Shown here piece by piece: positions 9,543-18,802 of a stretch of DNA of 64,000 nucleotides. Source of the DNA: Pseudidiomarina halophila (GTDB lineage: Bacteria > Pseudomonadota > Gammaproteobacteria > Enterobacterales > Alteromonadaceae); NCBI RefSeq assembly GCF_003987215.1, contig NZ_PIPW01000001.1, positions 124,001 to 188,000 on the forward strand, in the 5' to 3' direction. The notes below the pieces were generated by a model. That model searched no databases. It saw nothing but the letters and a program-made list of their open reading frames with translations, and was not told where the DNA came from. The position numbers were made by a program, and so were the translations under genes. The first letter of the stretch is position 1. Each line of letters starts with the position of its first letter.

Positions 9543-11156
9543 TTACCAGGCAGGCGAAATATCGCACGGCGCTGTCATGCGCACTCCGTCGCCATGGAAC
9601 GGGACTGTACCGTGAAAGAAGTAGCTGGGGAAGAATACACAGTAGCCTACCTGCGGACAGACCGCGTATTCCTGTGCTTCGATACCCGGTAATGGTAGTC
9701 CGGAGTTACCAAACTTGATCCAACCCGCACGCTGGGGATCATCAGCTTGCACCTGTGGCGGCAGTTGAATGTAGGTACAACAGGAAATCCAGCCTTCCGG
9801 ATGCACATGATTGGAGTGAAAGCCGTTTTCGCTAAGACGCACTGACCAGGCACCGGTAAAGCGCGTGCCGTGGCTTTTGCGCTGTAAAAACGGATGTCTG
9901 GCATCGTCGGGCAGGGTGGCGACGTATTTTGCCGCAGCGGCTTCGAGCATGGCTCTGAATTCACCAATGATCGGCGCCTGTTGAGCAAACAAATTACCGA
10001 CGGTTTGAGTACCGTTGCGAACACTTTGATCCAGCGGTTGTTGTTTGGTTTTGTGCAAGCCTTGCAAGGTCTGCCCTAACTCCGCCATAAAGGTGTCGCG
10101 ATCGGCGTAGCCTTCCGGCGGTTCCAACGCAATAATTTTGACGAAATCCTGATAGTTGTTGAGTTTTTCCGCTTCAGCATCACCGAGTGCGTGCAAACAC
10201 AATGCTTTATATGCCAGCATCTCCTGACTGCGCGGATGAAATTTTTCGACCGCCTGGAACTGCGGTAACGCTTTAGCAAAGTCGCCCTGACGCATTAACG
10301 AGGTAGCGTAATCAATACGATGCCTCAATACGTCCGGCTGTGCCTCAACCGCCTGCTGATAGGCCTGCAAGGCTTCAGTATAGCGTTCTAAGCGTGACAA
10401 GGCTGATCCTTGTAAATGAGAAAACTCTGCAGCGTCCGGGAATTTCTCCAGTGCCTGGCTGCAGGTTCGCAGACAATCTTCTGCGCGATTCGCCATAAGC
10501 AAATGTGCACATTTGCTGTAATGCAGTGCGCGGGAATCAGGTACACGAGCCAGGGCGTCATCAAGTGATAGCAAAAACTTAGCTTGCGGCCCATGCTCCC
10601 AATACAATTTATTAAGAGCGATATGCGCATCGATGTACTCGGGCAATTGGGTGACCAGATTTTGCAGCAGCCGTTCGGTTTCGTCGTGCTTTTCGAGATC
10701 GTAGTAGACGCAGGCCAGTAAGTAATCAATGAGTGGCGATGGCTGTGCCAGGTTTTGTCTTGCCGTGAGTAAGGCTTTTAAGGCTTGTTCCAGACGTCCC
10801 ATGCTGCGGTAAAGTTTGCCCAGCAAAAAGTACGGCTCTGGTTGCTGAGATTGTTGGCCGAGCAGCAGTTGGCAATGTTTTTGCGCCAACTCAAATTGGC
10901 CGTTATCAATATACAGGCCAATCAGTGTTTTACGTGAGGCGTGATGCTGTGGCTGGTATTTTAGCGCGCTGTTCAGGTGGCTTGCGGCCGCTTTAGCCTG
11001 GCCTTGTTGCTGCAGGCTTAAACCCATGAGATGCAAAACATCTGCATGTTTGGCGTTATAACGCAGAAGTTTTCTACAGTGGTGCTCCGCTGCGCTAAAC
11101 TGCGCCGCCTGGAACGCCTGAACTGCTTGCTGAAACAGCTGTTGCAAATCACTCAT
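9543..11156 (-). CDS. TPR-repeat protein with C-terminal 2-oxoglutarate/Fe(II) oxygenase-like domain (537 aa)
   Basis: Residues 1-330 are TPR repeats (for example AAASHLNSALKYQPQHHASR). The last 130 residues look like the putative 2OG-Fe(II) oxygenase family found behind TPRs in many proteobacteria. HSNHVHPEGWISCCTYIQLP near residue 440 supplies candidate Fe ligands, and FPSYFFHGTVPFHGDGVRM near the end supplies the second His and an Arg that could bind 2-oxoglutarate. Such enzymes hydroxylate proteins or small molecules, but the substrate is unknown. There is no signal peptide. It converges with the sulfotransferase pair, and the same TPR-plus-catalytic architecture suggests a shared scaffold or target. 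Domain call moderate; activity inferred. Confidence 0.78.
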   Translation of the reverse strand: MSDLQQLFQQAVQAFQAAQFSAAEHHCRKLLRYNAKHADVLHLMGLSLQQQGQAKAAASHLNSALKYQPQHHASRKTLIGLYIDNGQFELAQKHCQLLLGQQSQQPEPYFLLGKLYRSMGRLEQALKALLTARQNLAQPSPLIDYLLACVYYDLEKHDETERLLQNLVTQLPEYIDAHIALNKLYWEHGPQAKFLLSLDDALARVPDSRALHYSKCAHLLMANRAEDCLRTCSQALEKFPDAAEFSHLQGSALSRLERYTEALQAYQQAVEAQPDVLRHRIDYATSLMRQGDFAKALPQFQAVEKFHPRSQEMLAYKALCLHALGDAEAEKLNNYQDFVKIIALEPPEGYADRDTFMAELGQTLQGLHKTKQQPLDQSVRNGTQTVGNLFAQQAPIIGEFRAMLEAAAAKYVATLPDDARHPFLQRKSHGTRFTGAWSVRLSENGFHSNHVHPEGWISCCTYIQLPPQVQADDPQRAGWIKFGNSGLPLPGIEAQEYAVCPQVGYCVFFPSYFFHGTVPFHGDGVRMTAPCDISPAW

Positions 11157-11224
11157 AGACTACATCGTTTAATTGTTATGCAGTTTTTTTAACAGAGTGT
11201 TTGAAACTTAGCAAGTTTTGGTAA

Positions 11225-11301
11225 TGGCGTCTCCGGCAGGAGTCGAACCTGCGACCTGCCCCTTAGGAGGGGGCTGCTCTATCCAGCTGAGCTACGGAGA
11301 C
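11225..11301 (-). tRNA. tRNA-Arg (anticodon CCT)
   Basis: A complete cloverleaf on the minus strand: acceptor GTCTCCG paired with CGGAGAC, D arm GCTC/GAGC, anticodon stem GCCCC/GGGGC with loop CTCCTAA (anticodon CCT, reads AGG), T arm CAGG-TTCGACT-CCTG, discriminator G and encoded CCA. It lies downstream of rpsT beyond that gene's terminator, so it needs its own promoter or read-through. Confidence 0.95.
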
Positions 11302-11316
11302 GTTGTTGGAAGACAT

Positions 11317-11347
11317 AAAAAAACCGGCAGCGGGGCCGGTTTTTTTA
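11317..11347 (-). terminator. Rho-independent terminator of rpsT
   Basis: AACCGGC (11322-11328) pairs with GCCGGTT (11335-11341) around a 6-nt loop. Runs of A on one side and T on the other make it usable in both directions. It lies 30 bp past the rpsT stop. Confidence 0.85.
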
Positions 11348-11376
11348 TAAAAGGATGTCAGACCCCAAAAGGAATC

Positions 11377-11637
11377 TTACAGCGCGTTGATTTTCGCGCT
11401 TAAGCGGCTCTTGTGACGAGCTGCTTTATTCTTGCCGATAAGGCCTTTAGTTGCGTAGCGGTCAAGAATCGGTTGAAGGCCAGTAAATGCCTGCTGGGCA
11501 GCCGCTTTATCGCCTGCTTCAATCGCAGTAATTACTTTTTTCAACTGGGTACGCATCATTGAGCGACGGCTCGCGTTATGGCGACGGTTCTTTTCCGCTT
11601 GTACCGCACGCTTTTTAGCAGACTTAATGTTAGCCAA
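11377..11637 (-). CDS. rpsT: 30S ribosomal protein S20 (86 aa)
   Basis: Small basic primary 16S rRNA-binding protein of the 30S subunit. The start [18 protein letters not shown] and the helical body are diagnostic, and the length is normal. The start codon is TTG, preceded by AGGAG with a 6-nt spacer. E. coli rpsT also starts with UUG, and that start takes part in S20 autoregulation, so the same control is plausible here. Divergent from murJ, as in many gammaproteobacteria, but with an extra cassette between them. Confidence 0.98.
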   Translation of the reverse strand: MANIKSAKKRAVQAEKNRRHNASRRSMMRTQLKKVITAIEAGDKAAAQQAFTGLQPILDRYATKGLIGKNKAARHKSRLSAKINAL

Positions 11638-11732
11638 GGTGAACTCCTAAAATTCGTTATCTGTGTGCATTGGTTTAATAGGGCGGGGAATATGCCTGTT
11701 TTTGGAATGAAAGTCAAGAGTGAAAAGCGTTA

Positions 11733-11771
11733 TTCGTTATTCGTACGCTTCGCTGTTCGTACGCTATGCTG
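11733..11771 (+). repeat. Family A inverted repeat, left arm
   Basis: A 39-nt arm that matches the reverse complement of 12143-12181 at 38 of 39 positions. It contains GTACGCTTCGCTGTTCGTAC, itself built of CGTACG-like palindromic blocks. The element probably begins at 11726 with AGCGTTATTCGTTATT. It lies between rpsT and an S23-type gene. The same core recurs at 36928-36951. Confidence 0.9.
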
Positions 11772-11805
11772 TTCGATTAAACATCAAACCCATGGATGGT
11801 GGAAC

Positions 11806-12150
11806 ATGACCAGAAAACTGTTAGTTAAAGAGGTGAGTGTTGAGTTGTGTTGTGAAATTTATCAGCTAACTCATTCATTTCCGGCCCATGAAAAATTTGG
11901 CCTGGCAGGTCAAATGCAAAGGAGCGCGGTCAGTGTACCTAGTAATATTGCCGAGGGTTCTCAACGTGGTTCGCGTAAGGACTTCTTGAGATTCTTATAT
12001 ATTGCCCGGGGGTCACTTGCTGAACTTGAGACACAATTGCAAATCGCTTACCGACTTGGCTATATTCGGGCGTACGAAAATCATTTATTATCACGAACAT
12101 ATCAACTGTTAAATGCGCTTATTGCAGCAATAAAGCAACGAGCAGCGTAG
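11806..12150 (+). CDS. Four-helix-bundle protein of the S23 / 23S-rRNA-intervening-sequence family (114 aa)
   Basis: The sequence MTRKLLVKEVSVELCCEIYQ, then FGLAGQMQRSAVSVPSNIAEG and KDFLRFLYIARGSLAELETQ, is the hallmark of the S23/IVP family. These are small pentameric four-helix bundles related to the Avd accessory protein of diversity-generating retroelements; the biological role of stand-alone members is unknown. The start is ATG at 11806 because the conserved region begins about there; no good Shine-Dalgarno is seen. The gene sits exactly between inverted repeats and its stop codon is inside the right arm, so it looks like cargo of a small repeat-bounded element inserted between rpsT and murJ. 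Confidence 0.85.
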   Translation: MTRKLLVKEVSVELCCEIYQLTHSFPAHEKFGLAGQMQRSAVSVPSNIAEGSQRGSRKDFLRFLYIARGSLAELETQLQIAYRLGYIRAYENHLLSRTYQLLNALIAAIKQRAA

Positions 12151-12181
12151 CGTACGAACAGCGAAGCGTACGAATAACGAA
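12143..12181 (-). repeat. Family A inverted repeat, right arm
   Basis: Right-hand copy of the 39-nt arm, inverted relative to 11733-11771. It overlaps the last codons of the S23-type gene (TAG at 12148-12150) and ends 13 nt before the TTG start of murJ. Sequence just outside the arm (GGGG at 12186-12189) forms the only visible Shine-Dalgarno of murJ. Confidence 0.9.
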
Positions 12182-12194
12182 GAACGGGGTTTCC

Positions 12195-13736
12195 TTGTCT
12201 AAATCTTTAACTAAATCAGGGATTATCGTTAGCGCTATGACGTTTATCTCGCGCGTCATGGGCTTGGTGCGTGATGTAGTGATCGCTAACCTGATGGGGG
12301 CGGGAGCTGCGGCTGATGTGTTCTTTTTCGCCAACAAAATTCCGAATTTTCTGCGTCGCTTGTTCGCTGAAGGGGCGTTTGCGCAGGCGTTTGTGCCGGT
12401 GCTTACTGAGTACCGACGGGGCAAGGATATTGATGAGCAACGCCTTTTAATTGCCCGGGTTTCAGGCACTTTGGGTACTCTGGTAACCATTGTCACGCTG
12501 GTGGGTGTGGTTGGATCGCCGATTATTGCGGCATTATTTGGTACTGGTTGGTTTCTTGATTGGTACCATGGTGGGCCGCAAGGCCATAAGTTTGTACTTG
12601 CGTCCGATTTGTTGCGGATTACCTTCCCGTATTTGTGGTTCATTACCTTTACGGCGCTGGCTGGCGCGATTTTAAATACTCTCGGCAAATTTGCGGTGGC
12701 GGCGTTTACGCCGGTGTTCCTGAATATCGCTATTATTGTCTTTGCGCTGTGGCTGGGTCCGCAGATGGAAAATCCTGAGTTCGCATTGGCCTGGGGTGTT
12801 TTCGTTGGTGGCGCGGTACAGTTTTTGTTTCAAATTCCTTTTTTAAAACGCGCGGGGCTGTTGGTTCGGCCGCGCTGGGGGTGGGGCGATCCGGGCGTCA
12901 CTAAGATTCGGAAACTGATGATTCCGGCGATGTTTGGCGTATCGGTGAGCCAGATTAATTTGCTGTTCGATACGTTGATCGCGTCGTTTCTGATGAGTGG
13001 TTCCATTAGCTGGCTCTATTACTCCGACCGTTTGCTGGAATTTCCGCTGGGGTTATTTGGTATTGCGATTGCGACGGTGATTTTGCCAGCGCTAAGTTCC
13101 CGCCACGTGGATAAATCGTCAGAAGAATTCAGTCGCACGCTGGATTGGGGGATCCGTACCGTGGTGGTGTTGGGGCTGCCAGCTATGGCGGGTCTGATTA
13201 TGCTGGCTGAGCCGATGTTGATGGTGCTGTTTATGCGTGGCGAGTTCACCCCTGAAGATGCACGGCTGGCGTCTTACAGTTTGTTTGCTTATGGGTCGGG
13301 CTTATTGAGCTTTATGCTGGTAAAAGTTCTGGCAACCGGATTTTACTCGCGCCAGGACACCAGACGGCCGGTCAAGTACGGCATTATTGCCATGGTTACC
13401 AATATGGTATTCAACGTAATCTTTGCCATTCCCTTTGGTTATGTAGGACTGGCCATCGCCACTTCGCTGTCAGCTTTTGTTAATGCTGGTCTGCTGGGCT
13501 ACAACCTATGGCGCGATGGGGTACTTAAGCGCTACCCGGGAACCTTAACCTATTTTGCAAAAGTTACCCTGGCGGTGGTCGCGATGATCGCCTTGCTGCT
13601 GTACTTTACTCCTGCCCGCGACTGGTGGCTGGCTGCTGAACTTACTGCCCGGATCTGGAAATTAACGCAATTAATCGGCGCGGCGGCGGCTCTTTATTTA
13701 GTCAGCCTGCTGGTTTTGCGGGTGAAGCTGCGCTAA
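12195..13736 (+). CDS. murJ: Lipid II flippase MurJ (513 aa)
   Basis: Inner-membrane MOP-superfamily protein that flips the peptidoglycan precursor lipid II to the periplasmic side. Signature segments are SKSLTKSGIIVSAMTFISR, GLVRDVVIANLMGAGAAADV and NFLRRLFAEGAFAQAFVPV, followed by about 14 hydrophobic segments; the length is normal. The start is TTG at 12195, because MSKSL-xKS is the usual family N-terminus and GGGG lies 5 nt upstream; the next ATG (12237) would remove it. First gene of a plus-strand series murJ-ribF-ileS-lspA-fkpB-ispH. The family A element sits immediately upstream and may have changed its promoter or leader. Confidence 0.96.
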   Translation: MSKSLTKSGIIVSAMTFISRVMGLVRDVVIANLMGAGAAADVFFFANKIPNFLRRLFAEGAFAQAFVPVLTEYRRGKDIDEQRLLIARVSGTLGTLVTIVTLVGVVGSPIIAALFGTGWFLDWYHGGPQGHKFVLASDLLRITFPYLWFITFTALAGAILNTLGKFAVAAFTPVFLNIAIIVFALWLGPQMENPEFALAWGVFVGGAVQFLFQIPFLKRAGLLVRPRWGWGDPGVTKIRKLMIPAMFGVSVSQINLLFDTLIASFLMSGSISWLYYSDRLLEFPLGLFGIAIATVILPALSSRHVDKSSEEFSRTLDWGIRTVVVLGLPAMAGLIMLAEPMLMVLFMRGEFTPEDARLASYSLFAYGSGLLSFMLVKVLATGFYSRQDTRRPVKYGIIAMVTNMVFNVIFAIPFGYVGLAIATSLSAFVNAGLLGYNLWRDGVLKRYPGTLTYFAKVTLAVVAMIALLLYFTPARDWWLAAELTARIWKLTQLIGAAAALYLVSLLVLRVKLR

Positions 13737-13795
13737 CACAAAGCAGGATCCTGGTGTTCGACGTCTTGATCTTGTTTTAATGCATCCTTAGTGTC

Positions 13796-13824
13796 TGGTT
13801 ACCACTTGCTGAGCCTGCTATAAT
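13796..13824 (+). promoter_or_regulatory. Putative sigma70 promoter of ribF-ileS
   Basis: A perfect -10 TATAAT (13819-13824) lies 55 bp before the ribF start. The hexamer 17 bp upstream, TGGTTA, is a weak -35. It lies in the 142-bp murJ-ribF gap, so ribF and its followers can be expressed apart from murJ. Confidence 0.5.
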
Positions 13825-13878
13825 CGCGGCTTTCTTGTACAAATTCGGTCACAGATACCGGCACAATCCTCGAGAGCT

Positions 13879-14790
13879 ATGCAATTAATTCGTGGAATCC
13901 ATAATATTGCCCGCGAGCAACGCGGCTGCGTCCTCACCATCGGTAACTTCGACGGTGTGCATTTAGGTCATCAGGCGGTGCTTGCGCAAGTTAAATCTCA
14001 GGCGTTGGCACGGGGTGTATCAGCTGCGGTGATGACGTTTGAGCCGCAACCGCAGGAGCTGTTCCAGCCGGAGCAAGCGCCGGCGCGGCTGACGAACTTC
14101 CGTGAAAAGCATCTGGCGTTGCGGGATCAGGAACTGGATCAACATATCGTCATCGAGTTTAACCGGAAATTTGCGAGCTTACCGGCACGTGAATTTATTG
14201 AGCGTGTACTGGTCGAACAGCTGGGCGTCAAATTCCTGGTAGTAGGCGATGATTTTCGCTTTGGCCGCGGCCGGGAAGGTGATTTTACGCTGTTACAAAA
14301 AGCGGGCGCAGAACTTGGTTTTGAGGTGGTCGATACCCACAGTTACCGGCAACAGCAACGCCGGGTCAGTAGTACCGCAATTCGGCAGGCGCTCAGTAAG
14401 GGTGATTTTGCTGATGCTGCGGCCATGCTGGGGCGGCCCTATGCGTTTCAGGGACGCGTGGTCCACGGTGAAAAAAAAGGCCGCACGATTGGCTTCCCGA
14501 CAGCGAATATCAAGCTCAAACGATTGCATTCTCCATTACGGGGAGTTTTTGCCGTGCAGGTTGCAACTAAGGATGGCGCAGAGTACCCCGGAGTTGCTAA
14601 TATTGGTCGCAGACCGACGCTAAATGGCGAACAGGTGCAACTTGAGGTGCATGTGTTCGATTTCGCCGGCGATTTGTATGGTCAACAGTTAAAAGTGACG
14701 CCGACGCGGTTTATTCGCGCAGAGCAGAAATTCAGCGATTTTGCCGCTTTAAAAGCGCAAATCGCCCAGGACGCCGAAAACGCCAGGTAA
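13879..14790 (+). CDS. ribF: Bifunctional riboflavin kinase / FAD synthetase (303 aa)
   Basis: Converts riboflavin to FMN and then FAD. The N-terminal FAD-synthetase (nucleotidyltransferase) domain has TIGNFDGVHLGHQAVLAQV near residue 20 and VVGDDFRFGRGREGD near residue 115. The C-terminal flavokinase domain has GRVVHGEKKGRTIGFPTANI near residue 193 and PGVANIGRRPTLNG near residue 236. Length is normal for the bacterial bifunctional enzyme. It sits between murJ and ileS, the usual place in gammaproteobacteria. No FMN riboswitch is seen upstream. Confidence 0.97.
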   Translation: MQLIRGIHNIAREQRGCVLTIGNFDGVHLGHQAVLAQVKSQALARGVSAAVMTFEPQPQELFQPEQAPARLTNFREKHLALRDQELDQHIVIEFNRKFASLPAREFIERVLVEQLGVKFLVVGDDFRFGRGREGDFTLLQKAGAELGFEVVDTHSYRQQQRRVSSTAIRQALSKGDFADAAAMLGRPYAFQGRVVHGEKKGRTIGFPTANIKLKRLHSPLRGVFAVQVATKDGAEYPGVANIGRRPTLNGEQVQLEVHVFDFAGDLYGQQLKVTPTRFIRAEQKFSDFAALKAQIAQDAENAR

Positions 14791-14796
14791 AATCCA

Positions 14797-14873
14797 GAGC
14801 GTTACTAGATATCAGATATTAGTTATTGGTTGCGCTCTCATCTAATAACTAATATCTGATAACTAATAACGCC
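14797..14873. repeat. Family B intergenic dyad, copy 1
   Basis: Between ribF and ileS. Left half (GAGCGTTA then TATCAGATATTAGTTATTGG) and right half (CTAATAACTAATATCTGATA then TAATAACGCC) are imperfect inverted copies around a short centre. The same layout recurs at 18705, 41574 and 42694. The transcript could fold into a long AU-rich hairpin with no T tail. Confidence 0.75.
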
Positions 14874-14905
14874 TTTGATCTCAGATACAATAGGAATCGA
14901 CAACA

Positions 14906-17758
14906 ATGACCGACTACAAACACACGCTGAATTTACCGGAAACCGAGTTTCCGATGCGTGGTAATCTCGCGCAACGCGAGCCGCAAATGTTGCAACAGTG
15001 GTATGCCGACGATCTGTACGGCAAAATTCGAATTGCTAAAGCGGGTCAGCCGGTCTTTATTTTGCATGACGGCCCTCCGTATGCGAACGGTCAGATTCAC
15101 ATTGGCCACGCGGTCAATAAAATCCTTAAAGACGTTATCGTTAAAGCCAAAACCCTAAGTGGTTTTGATGCTCCCTATGTGCCTGGTTGGGACTGTCATG
15201 GTCTGCCAATTGAGCTGCAGGTTGAGAAAAAACACGGTAAACCCGGTAAGAAGTTGTCGATTGCCGAATTCCGTGAAAAGTGCCGCAGCTATGCGATGGG
15301 ACAGGTTGAACAACAACGCGAAGATTTCAAACGTCTGGGTGTGTTTGGTGACTGGGATAACCCCTATTTAACCATGAATCCTAAGCAGGAAGCCGACAGC
15401 ATTCGTGCGTTAGGTAAGATCATCGCTAATGGTCACATGCAGCAAGGCTTCAAGCCGGTGCACTGGTGTACCGATTGTGGTTCTGCTTTGGCCGAAGCTG
15501 AAGTTGAATATCAGGACAAGCACTCGCCGGCGATCGATGTGAGTTTTGCTGCGGTGGATCAGGCACAACTGGTTGAGGCATTTAATCATCCGCCGGAGCA
15601 CGCCGGGGAAGGTGAAGTGAGTGTAGTGATCTGGACTACCACGCCCTGGACCATTCCGGCGAACCGCGCGATTTCACTGCATCCGTCGCTGAATTATGCG
15701 TTGGTGCAGGTCGAAGCATCTGACGAGCGACCGGCGCAACGTTTTGTGTTAGCCGACGATCTGGTTACTTCTGCGATGGAACGCTGGGGCATTGATGACT
15801 ACCATAAACTGGGTTTTGCCAAAGGTGAAACTCTGGAAAATATGAAGGTGAAGCACCCGCTCTATAGTGACATTGAGGTGCCGCTGATCCTGGGTGAACA
15901 CGTGACCACAGAGTCGGGCACCGGCTGTGTGCATACCGCGCCTGGCCATGGTGTGGACGACTTTCTGGTCGGTCAGCGTTACGGCATCGAAGTGTATAAC
16001 CCGGTAGCGGATAACGGTGTCTATAAAGACGATACTCCGTTGTTTGCCGGACAGCACGTGATGAAAGCTAATCCCAATATTGTTGATGCGTTGCAGGACG
16101 CTGGTCGTTTAGTACACCATGAAGCGTACAACCACTCGTATCCGCATTGCTGGCGCCATAAAACGCCGATCATCTTCCGTGCCACGCCACAATGGTTTAT
16201 CAGCATGGATAAGCAAGGTTTGCGCGCCAAGGCGCTGGAGCAGATAAAACTGGTGCGTTGGGTGCCTGAATGGGGTCAGAGCCGTATCGAAAGTATGGTT
16301 AATGGCCGTCCTGACTGGTGTATTTCGCGGCAGCGCACCTGGGGTAACCCAATTGCCGTATTTGTCCGTCGTGACAACGATGAATTGCATCCACGCACAT
16401 TAGAATTATTGGAAGAAGTCGCCAAACGTGTCGAAAAAGACGGTGTCCAGGCGTGGTTTGATTTAGAACCGGAAGAATTGCTCGGTGATGAAGCTAAAGA
16501 TTATCGCAAAGTTACCGATACCCTTGACGTTTGGTTTGATTCAGGTGTCACGCACGAAGCGGTGTTAAACAAAACCCAGGGGTTGCAGTGGCCGGCGGAT
16601 TTGTATCTGGAAGGCTCGGATCAACACCGGGGCTGGTTCCAGTCTTCGCTGTTGACTGGCGTGGCGATGTACAAAGAAGCTCCGTATAAGCAAGTACTTA
16701 CCCACGGTTTTACCGTGGATGGGCAGGGTCGAAAAATGTCGAAATCAATCGGCAACGTAGTGGCACCGCAAGAAGTCATGAATAAGCTCGGTGGCGATAT
16801 TTTACGTCTGTGGGTCGCAGCAACGGATTATTCCGGTGAGATGACCGTGTCCGATGAGATCCTTAAGCGCTCAGCGGACAGCTACCGGCGTATCCGTAAC
16901 ACCGCACGCTTTTTGTTGTCGAATATTAATGCGTTTGACCCAACCCAACATGCGGTTCCGGTGGACCAGATGGTCGAAATGGACCGTTGGATTGTAGCCC
17001 GTGCGGTCGCCTTACAAGAGGAGCTGTTGCAGTCTTATGACGATTACCAGTTCCATGTGGTGGTGCAAAAGTTAATGCACTTCTGCTCAATTGAGCTGGG
17101 TAGCTTCTATTTAGATGTGATTAAAGACCGTCAATATACAGCTAAACGGGATAGCGTTGCACAACGTTCATGCCAGACTGCGCTGTATCATATTTCGGAG
17201 TTACTGGTTCGTTGGTTAGCACCGATTTGTAGCTTTACTGCGCAGGAAATCTGGACTGCACTACCAGCGCACAACAGCGCAGGTGAGCAACGTAGCGACT
17301 ATGTATTTACCGAGGCGTGGTACCGTGATGCAGCAGAGATTACCGTAAGTGAAGCGGATAACGCCTTCTGGCAACAGCTGCTGGAAGTTCGTGATGCAGT
17401 AAACCGGGCACTGGAACAGGCCCGTCGTGACGATGTTATTGGTGGTTCATTGCAGGCTGAAGTCACGTTATACGCAAAACCTGATTTAGTAGCGCAGTTA
17501 AACCGTTTGGGTGAAGAGCTGCGATTTGTACTGCTGACTTCCGCGGTGTCAGTGGCGAACGCTGACTCGGCGCCAGATGAAGCAACTAAAACTGATGTTG
17601 CCGGGCTCTTGGTAAAAGTAGCGAAAACCAGCTATGAAAAGTGTGAGCGTTGCTGGCATCATCGCCCGGAAGTAGGCACCATTGCTGAGCATCCGGGGCT
17701 GTGTCAGCGCTGTGTAACCAATGTTGACGGAGCTGGTGAGGAGCGTCATTTTGCCTAA
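14906..17758 (+). CDS. ileS: Isoleucyl-tRNA synthetase (950 aa)
   Basis: Class I aminoacyl-tRNA synthetase charging tRNA-Ile. HIGH is at residues 65-68, within [19 protein letters not shown] lies near residue 610. The CP1 editing domain is present (for example [14 protein letters not shown]), and the C-terminal zinc site has CERC (near 913) and CQRC (near 933). Length and domain order match the bacterial type that carries the zinc finger. AGGAAT precedes the ATG. The end overlaps the preferred start of lspA by 8 bases. Confidence 0.98.
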   Translation: MTDYKHTLNLPETEFPMRGNLAQREPQMLQQWYADDLYGKIRIAKAGQPVFILHDGPPYANGQIHIGHAVNKILKDVIVKAKTLSGFDAPYVPGWDCHGLPIELQVEKKHGKPGKKLSIAEFREKCRSYAMGQVEQQREDFKRLGVFGDWDNPYLTMNPKQEADSIRALGKIIANGHMQQGFKPVHWCTDCGSALAEAEVEYQDKHSPAIDVSFAAVDQAQLVEAFNHPPEHAGEGEVSVVIWTTTPWTIPANRAISLHPSLNYALVQVEASDERPAQRFVLADDLVTSAMERWGIDDYHKLGFAKGETLENMKVKHPLYSDIEVPLILGEHVTTESGTGCVHTAPGHGVDDFLVGQRYGIEVYNPVADNGVYKDDTPLFAGQHVMKANPNIVDALQDAGRLVHHEAYNHSYPHCWRHKTPIIFRATPQWFISMDKQGLRAKALEQIKLVRWVPEWGQSRIESMVNGRPDWCISRQRTWGNPIAVFVRRDNDELHPRTLELLEEVAKRVEKDGVQAWFDLEPEELLGDEAKDYRKVTDTLDVWFDSGVTHEAVLNKTQGLQWPADLYLEGSDQHRGWFQSSLLTGVAMYKEAPYKQVLTHGFTVDGQGRKMSKSIGNVVAPQEVMNKLGGDILRLWVAATDYSGEMTVSDEILKRSADSYRRIRNTARFLLSNINAFDPTQHAVPVDQMVEMDRWIVARAVALQEELLQSYDDYQFHVVVQKLMHFCSIELGSFYLDVIKDRQYTAKRDSVAQRSCQTALYHISELLVRWLAPICSFTAQEIWTALPAHNSAGEQRSDYVFTEAWYRDAAEITVSEADNAFWQQLLEVRDAVNRALEQARRDDVIGGSLQAEVTLYAKPDLVAQLNRLGEELRFVLLTSAVSVANADSAPDEATKTDVAGLLVKVAKTSYEKCERCWHHRPEVGTIAEHPGLCQRCVTNVDGAGEERHFA

Positions 17759-18263
17759 GCAAAAATCCGATATAAAGAAACGCTTTAGCGGGCTGCAGTT
17801 TCTGTGGCTCTCGCTGGCGCTGATTATTATTGATCAGGTGACCAAGCAGTGGGTGATCCGCGTGTTTGATTTGTACGAAAGTATCGAAATCATGCCGTAC
17901 CTGAACTTCACTTACGTACAAAATTTTGGCGCAGCCTTTAGTTTCCTGAGTGATCAGGGGGGCTGGCAACGTTGGCTATTTACCTTACTGGCCATCGCAG
18001 TCAGTGCCATCTTACTGATTTGGTTACGCCGTAACCCGGTTAACATGTGGCGCCAGAACTTAGCCTTTGCACTGATACTGGCGGGAGCTGTGGGTAACGT
18101 TATTGACCGTTTGGTTTACGGCTATGTGATCGATTTCATTGATGTCTACATTGATAACTGGCATTGGCCGGCGTTCAATGTCGCCGACATGGCGATTACC
18201 ATCGGCGCGGTGTTAATGCTATTGGAAGCCTTTTTTGAACAACGCCAGGAGCAGCAAGCATGA
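17751..18263 (+). CDS. lspA: Lipoprotein signal peptidase (signal peptidase II, 170 aa)
   Basis: Inner-membrane aspartyl protease that removes signal peptides from lipidated prolipoproteins. Four membrane segments are seen; the catalytic Asp residues are in [15 protein letters not shown] and FNVADMAI. An ATG 30 bases upstream (17721) is open, but I chose TTG at 17751 because GAGGAG lies exactly 7 nt before it and the resulting length (170) fits the family. Translationally coupled to ileS by overlap. Its activity serves lipoproteins elsewhere in the window (MlaA, Pal, the metallo-hydrolase). Confidence 0.95.
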   Translation: MPKQKSDIKKRFSGLQFLWLSLALIIIDQVTKQWVIRVFDLYESIEIMPYLNFTYVQNFGAAFSFLSDQGGWQRWLFTLLAIAVSAILLIWLRRNPVNMWRQNLAFALILAGAVGNVIDRLVYGYVIDFIDVYIDNWHWPAFNVADMAITIGAVLMLLEAFFEQRQEQQA

Positions 18264-18697
18264 TCAGTCGTCTCCCTATTGAACATGGCAGGGAAGTGGT
18301 TTTGCATTTTACTATCAAGCTTACCGACGACTCGGTTGCTGATAGCACCAAAATGTCGGGTAAGCCTGCAAAATTTCGCGTTGGTGATGGCTCGCTAACG
18401 GAAAACTTTGAAGCCTGCCTGGTGGGTTTGAAAGCGGGTGACGATCGTGAGTTCGAACTGGCGCCGGAAGATGCTTTTGGCATGCCGAACAAAGACAACT
18501 ATTATCAGGTAGAGACGCAAAAGTTTGCCGAGCGTCCTGAGGAAGGTCAGATTTTCACCTTTCCCCAGCCGGGCGGGACCGAGTTACCGGGCATCGTACG
18601 TGCCATTAATGAGCAGTTTGTGACGATAGATTTTAATCATCCACTGGCTGGTCAGCGGGTACGTTTCGCAGTAGAGATTATTGAGGTAAACCCTTAA
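18260..18697 (+). CDS. fkpB: FKBP-type peptidyl-prolyl isomerase, SlpA/FkpB type (145 aa)
   Basis: Cytoplasmic FKBP-fold prolyl isomerase of the SlpA group. EHGREVVLHFTIKLTDDSVAD and the LVGLKAGDDREFELAPEDAFG segment are typical, and the inserted flap domain (QVETQKFAERPEEG) is present. The ATG overlaps the lspA stop as ATGA, so the two are coupled. lspA-fkpB-ispH order is conserved in gammaproteobacteria. Length is normal. Confidence 0.95.
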   Translation: MISRLPIEHGREVVLHFTIKLTDDSVADSTKMSGKPAKFRVGDGSLTENFEACLVGLKAGDDREFELAPEDAFGMPNKDNYYQVETQKFAERPEEGQIFTFPQPGGTELPGIVRAINEQFVTIDFNHPLAGQRVRFAVEIIEVNP

Positions 18698-18704
18698 AAA
18701 ACAA

Positions 18705-18788
18705 AAGCGTTAAGGGATATCAGCTATTGGTTATTGGCTACTGAATTAGCACTCAACTAATAACTGATATCTAATATCGAGTAGCGCT
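18705..18788. repeat. Family B intergenic dyad, copy 2
   Basis: Between fkpB and ispH. Left half carries AAGCGTTA, GGATATCAG and TATTGGTTATTGG; right half carries ACTAATAACTGATATCTAATATC and ends TAGCGCTTT. Same overall layout as copy 1, with substitutions that keep much of the pairing. Confidence 0.7.
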
Positions 18789-18802
18789 TTCGAGGTTGTT
18801 AT

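Noticed and set aside
9192..9692. 166-aa plus-strand ORF spanning the end of the second sulfotransferase
   Set aside because: Out of frame with conserved sulfotransferase motifs and antisense to the oxygenase-like gene's end; a shadow.
12119..12688. 189-aa minus-strand ORF opposite murJ
   Set aside because: Antisense to a well-supported gene, no start signal and no recognisable protein pattern.
17721..17750. Upstream ATG start for lspA
   Set aside because: It would add ten residues and a 38-base overlap with ileS, while TTG at 17751 has GAGGAG at ideal spacing.
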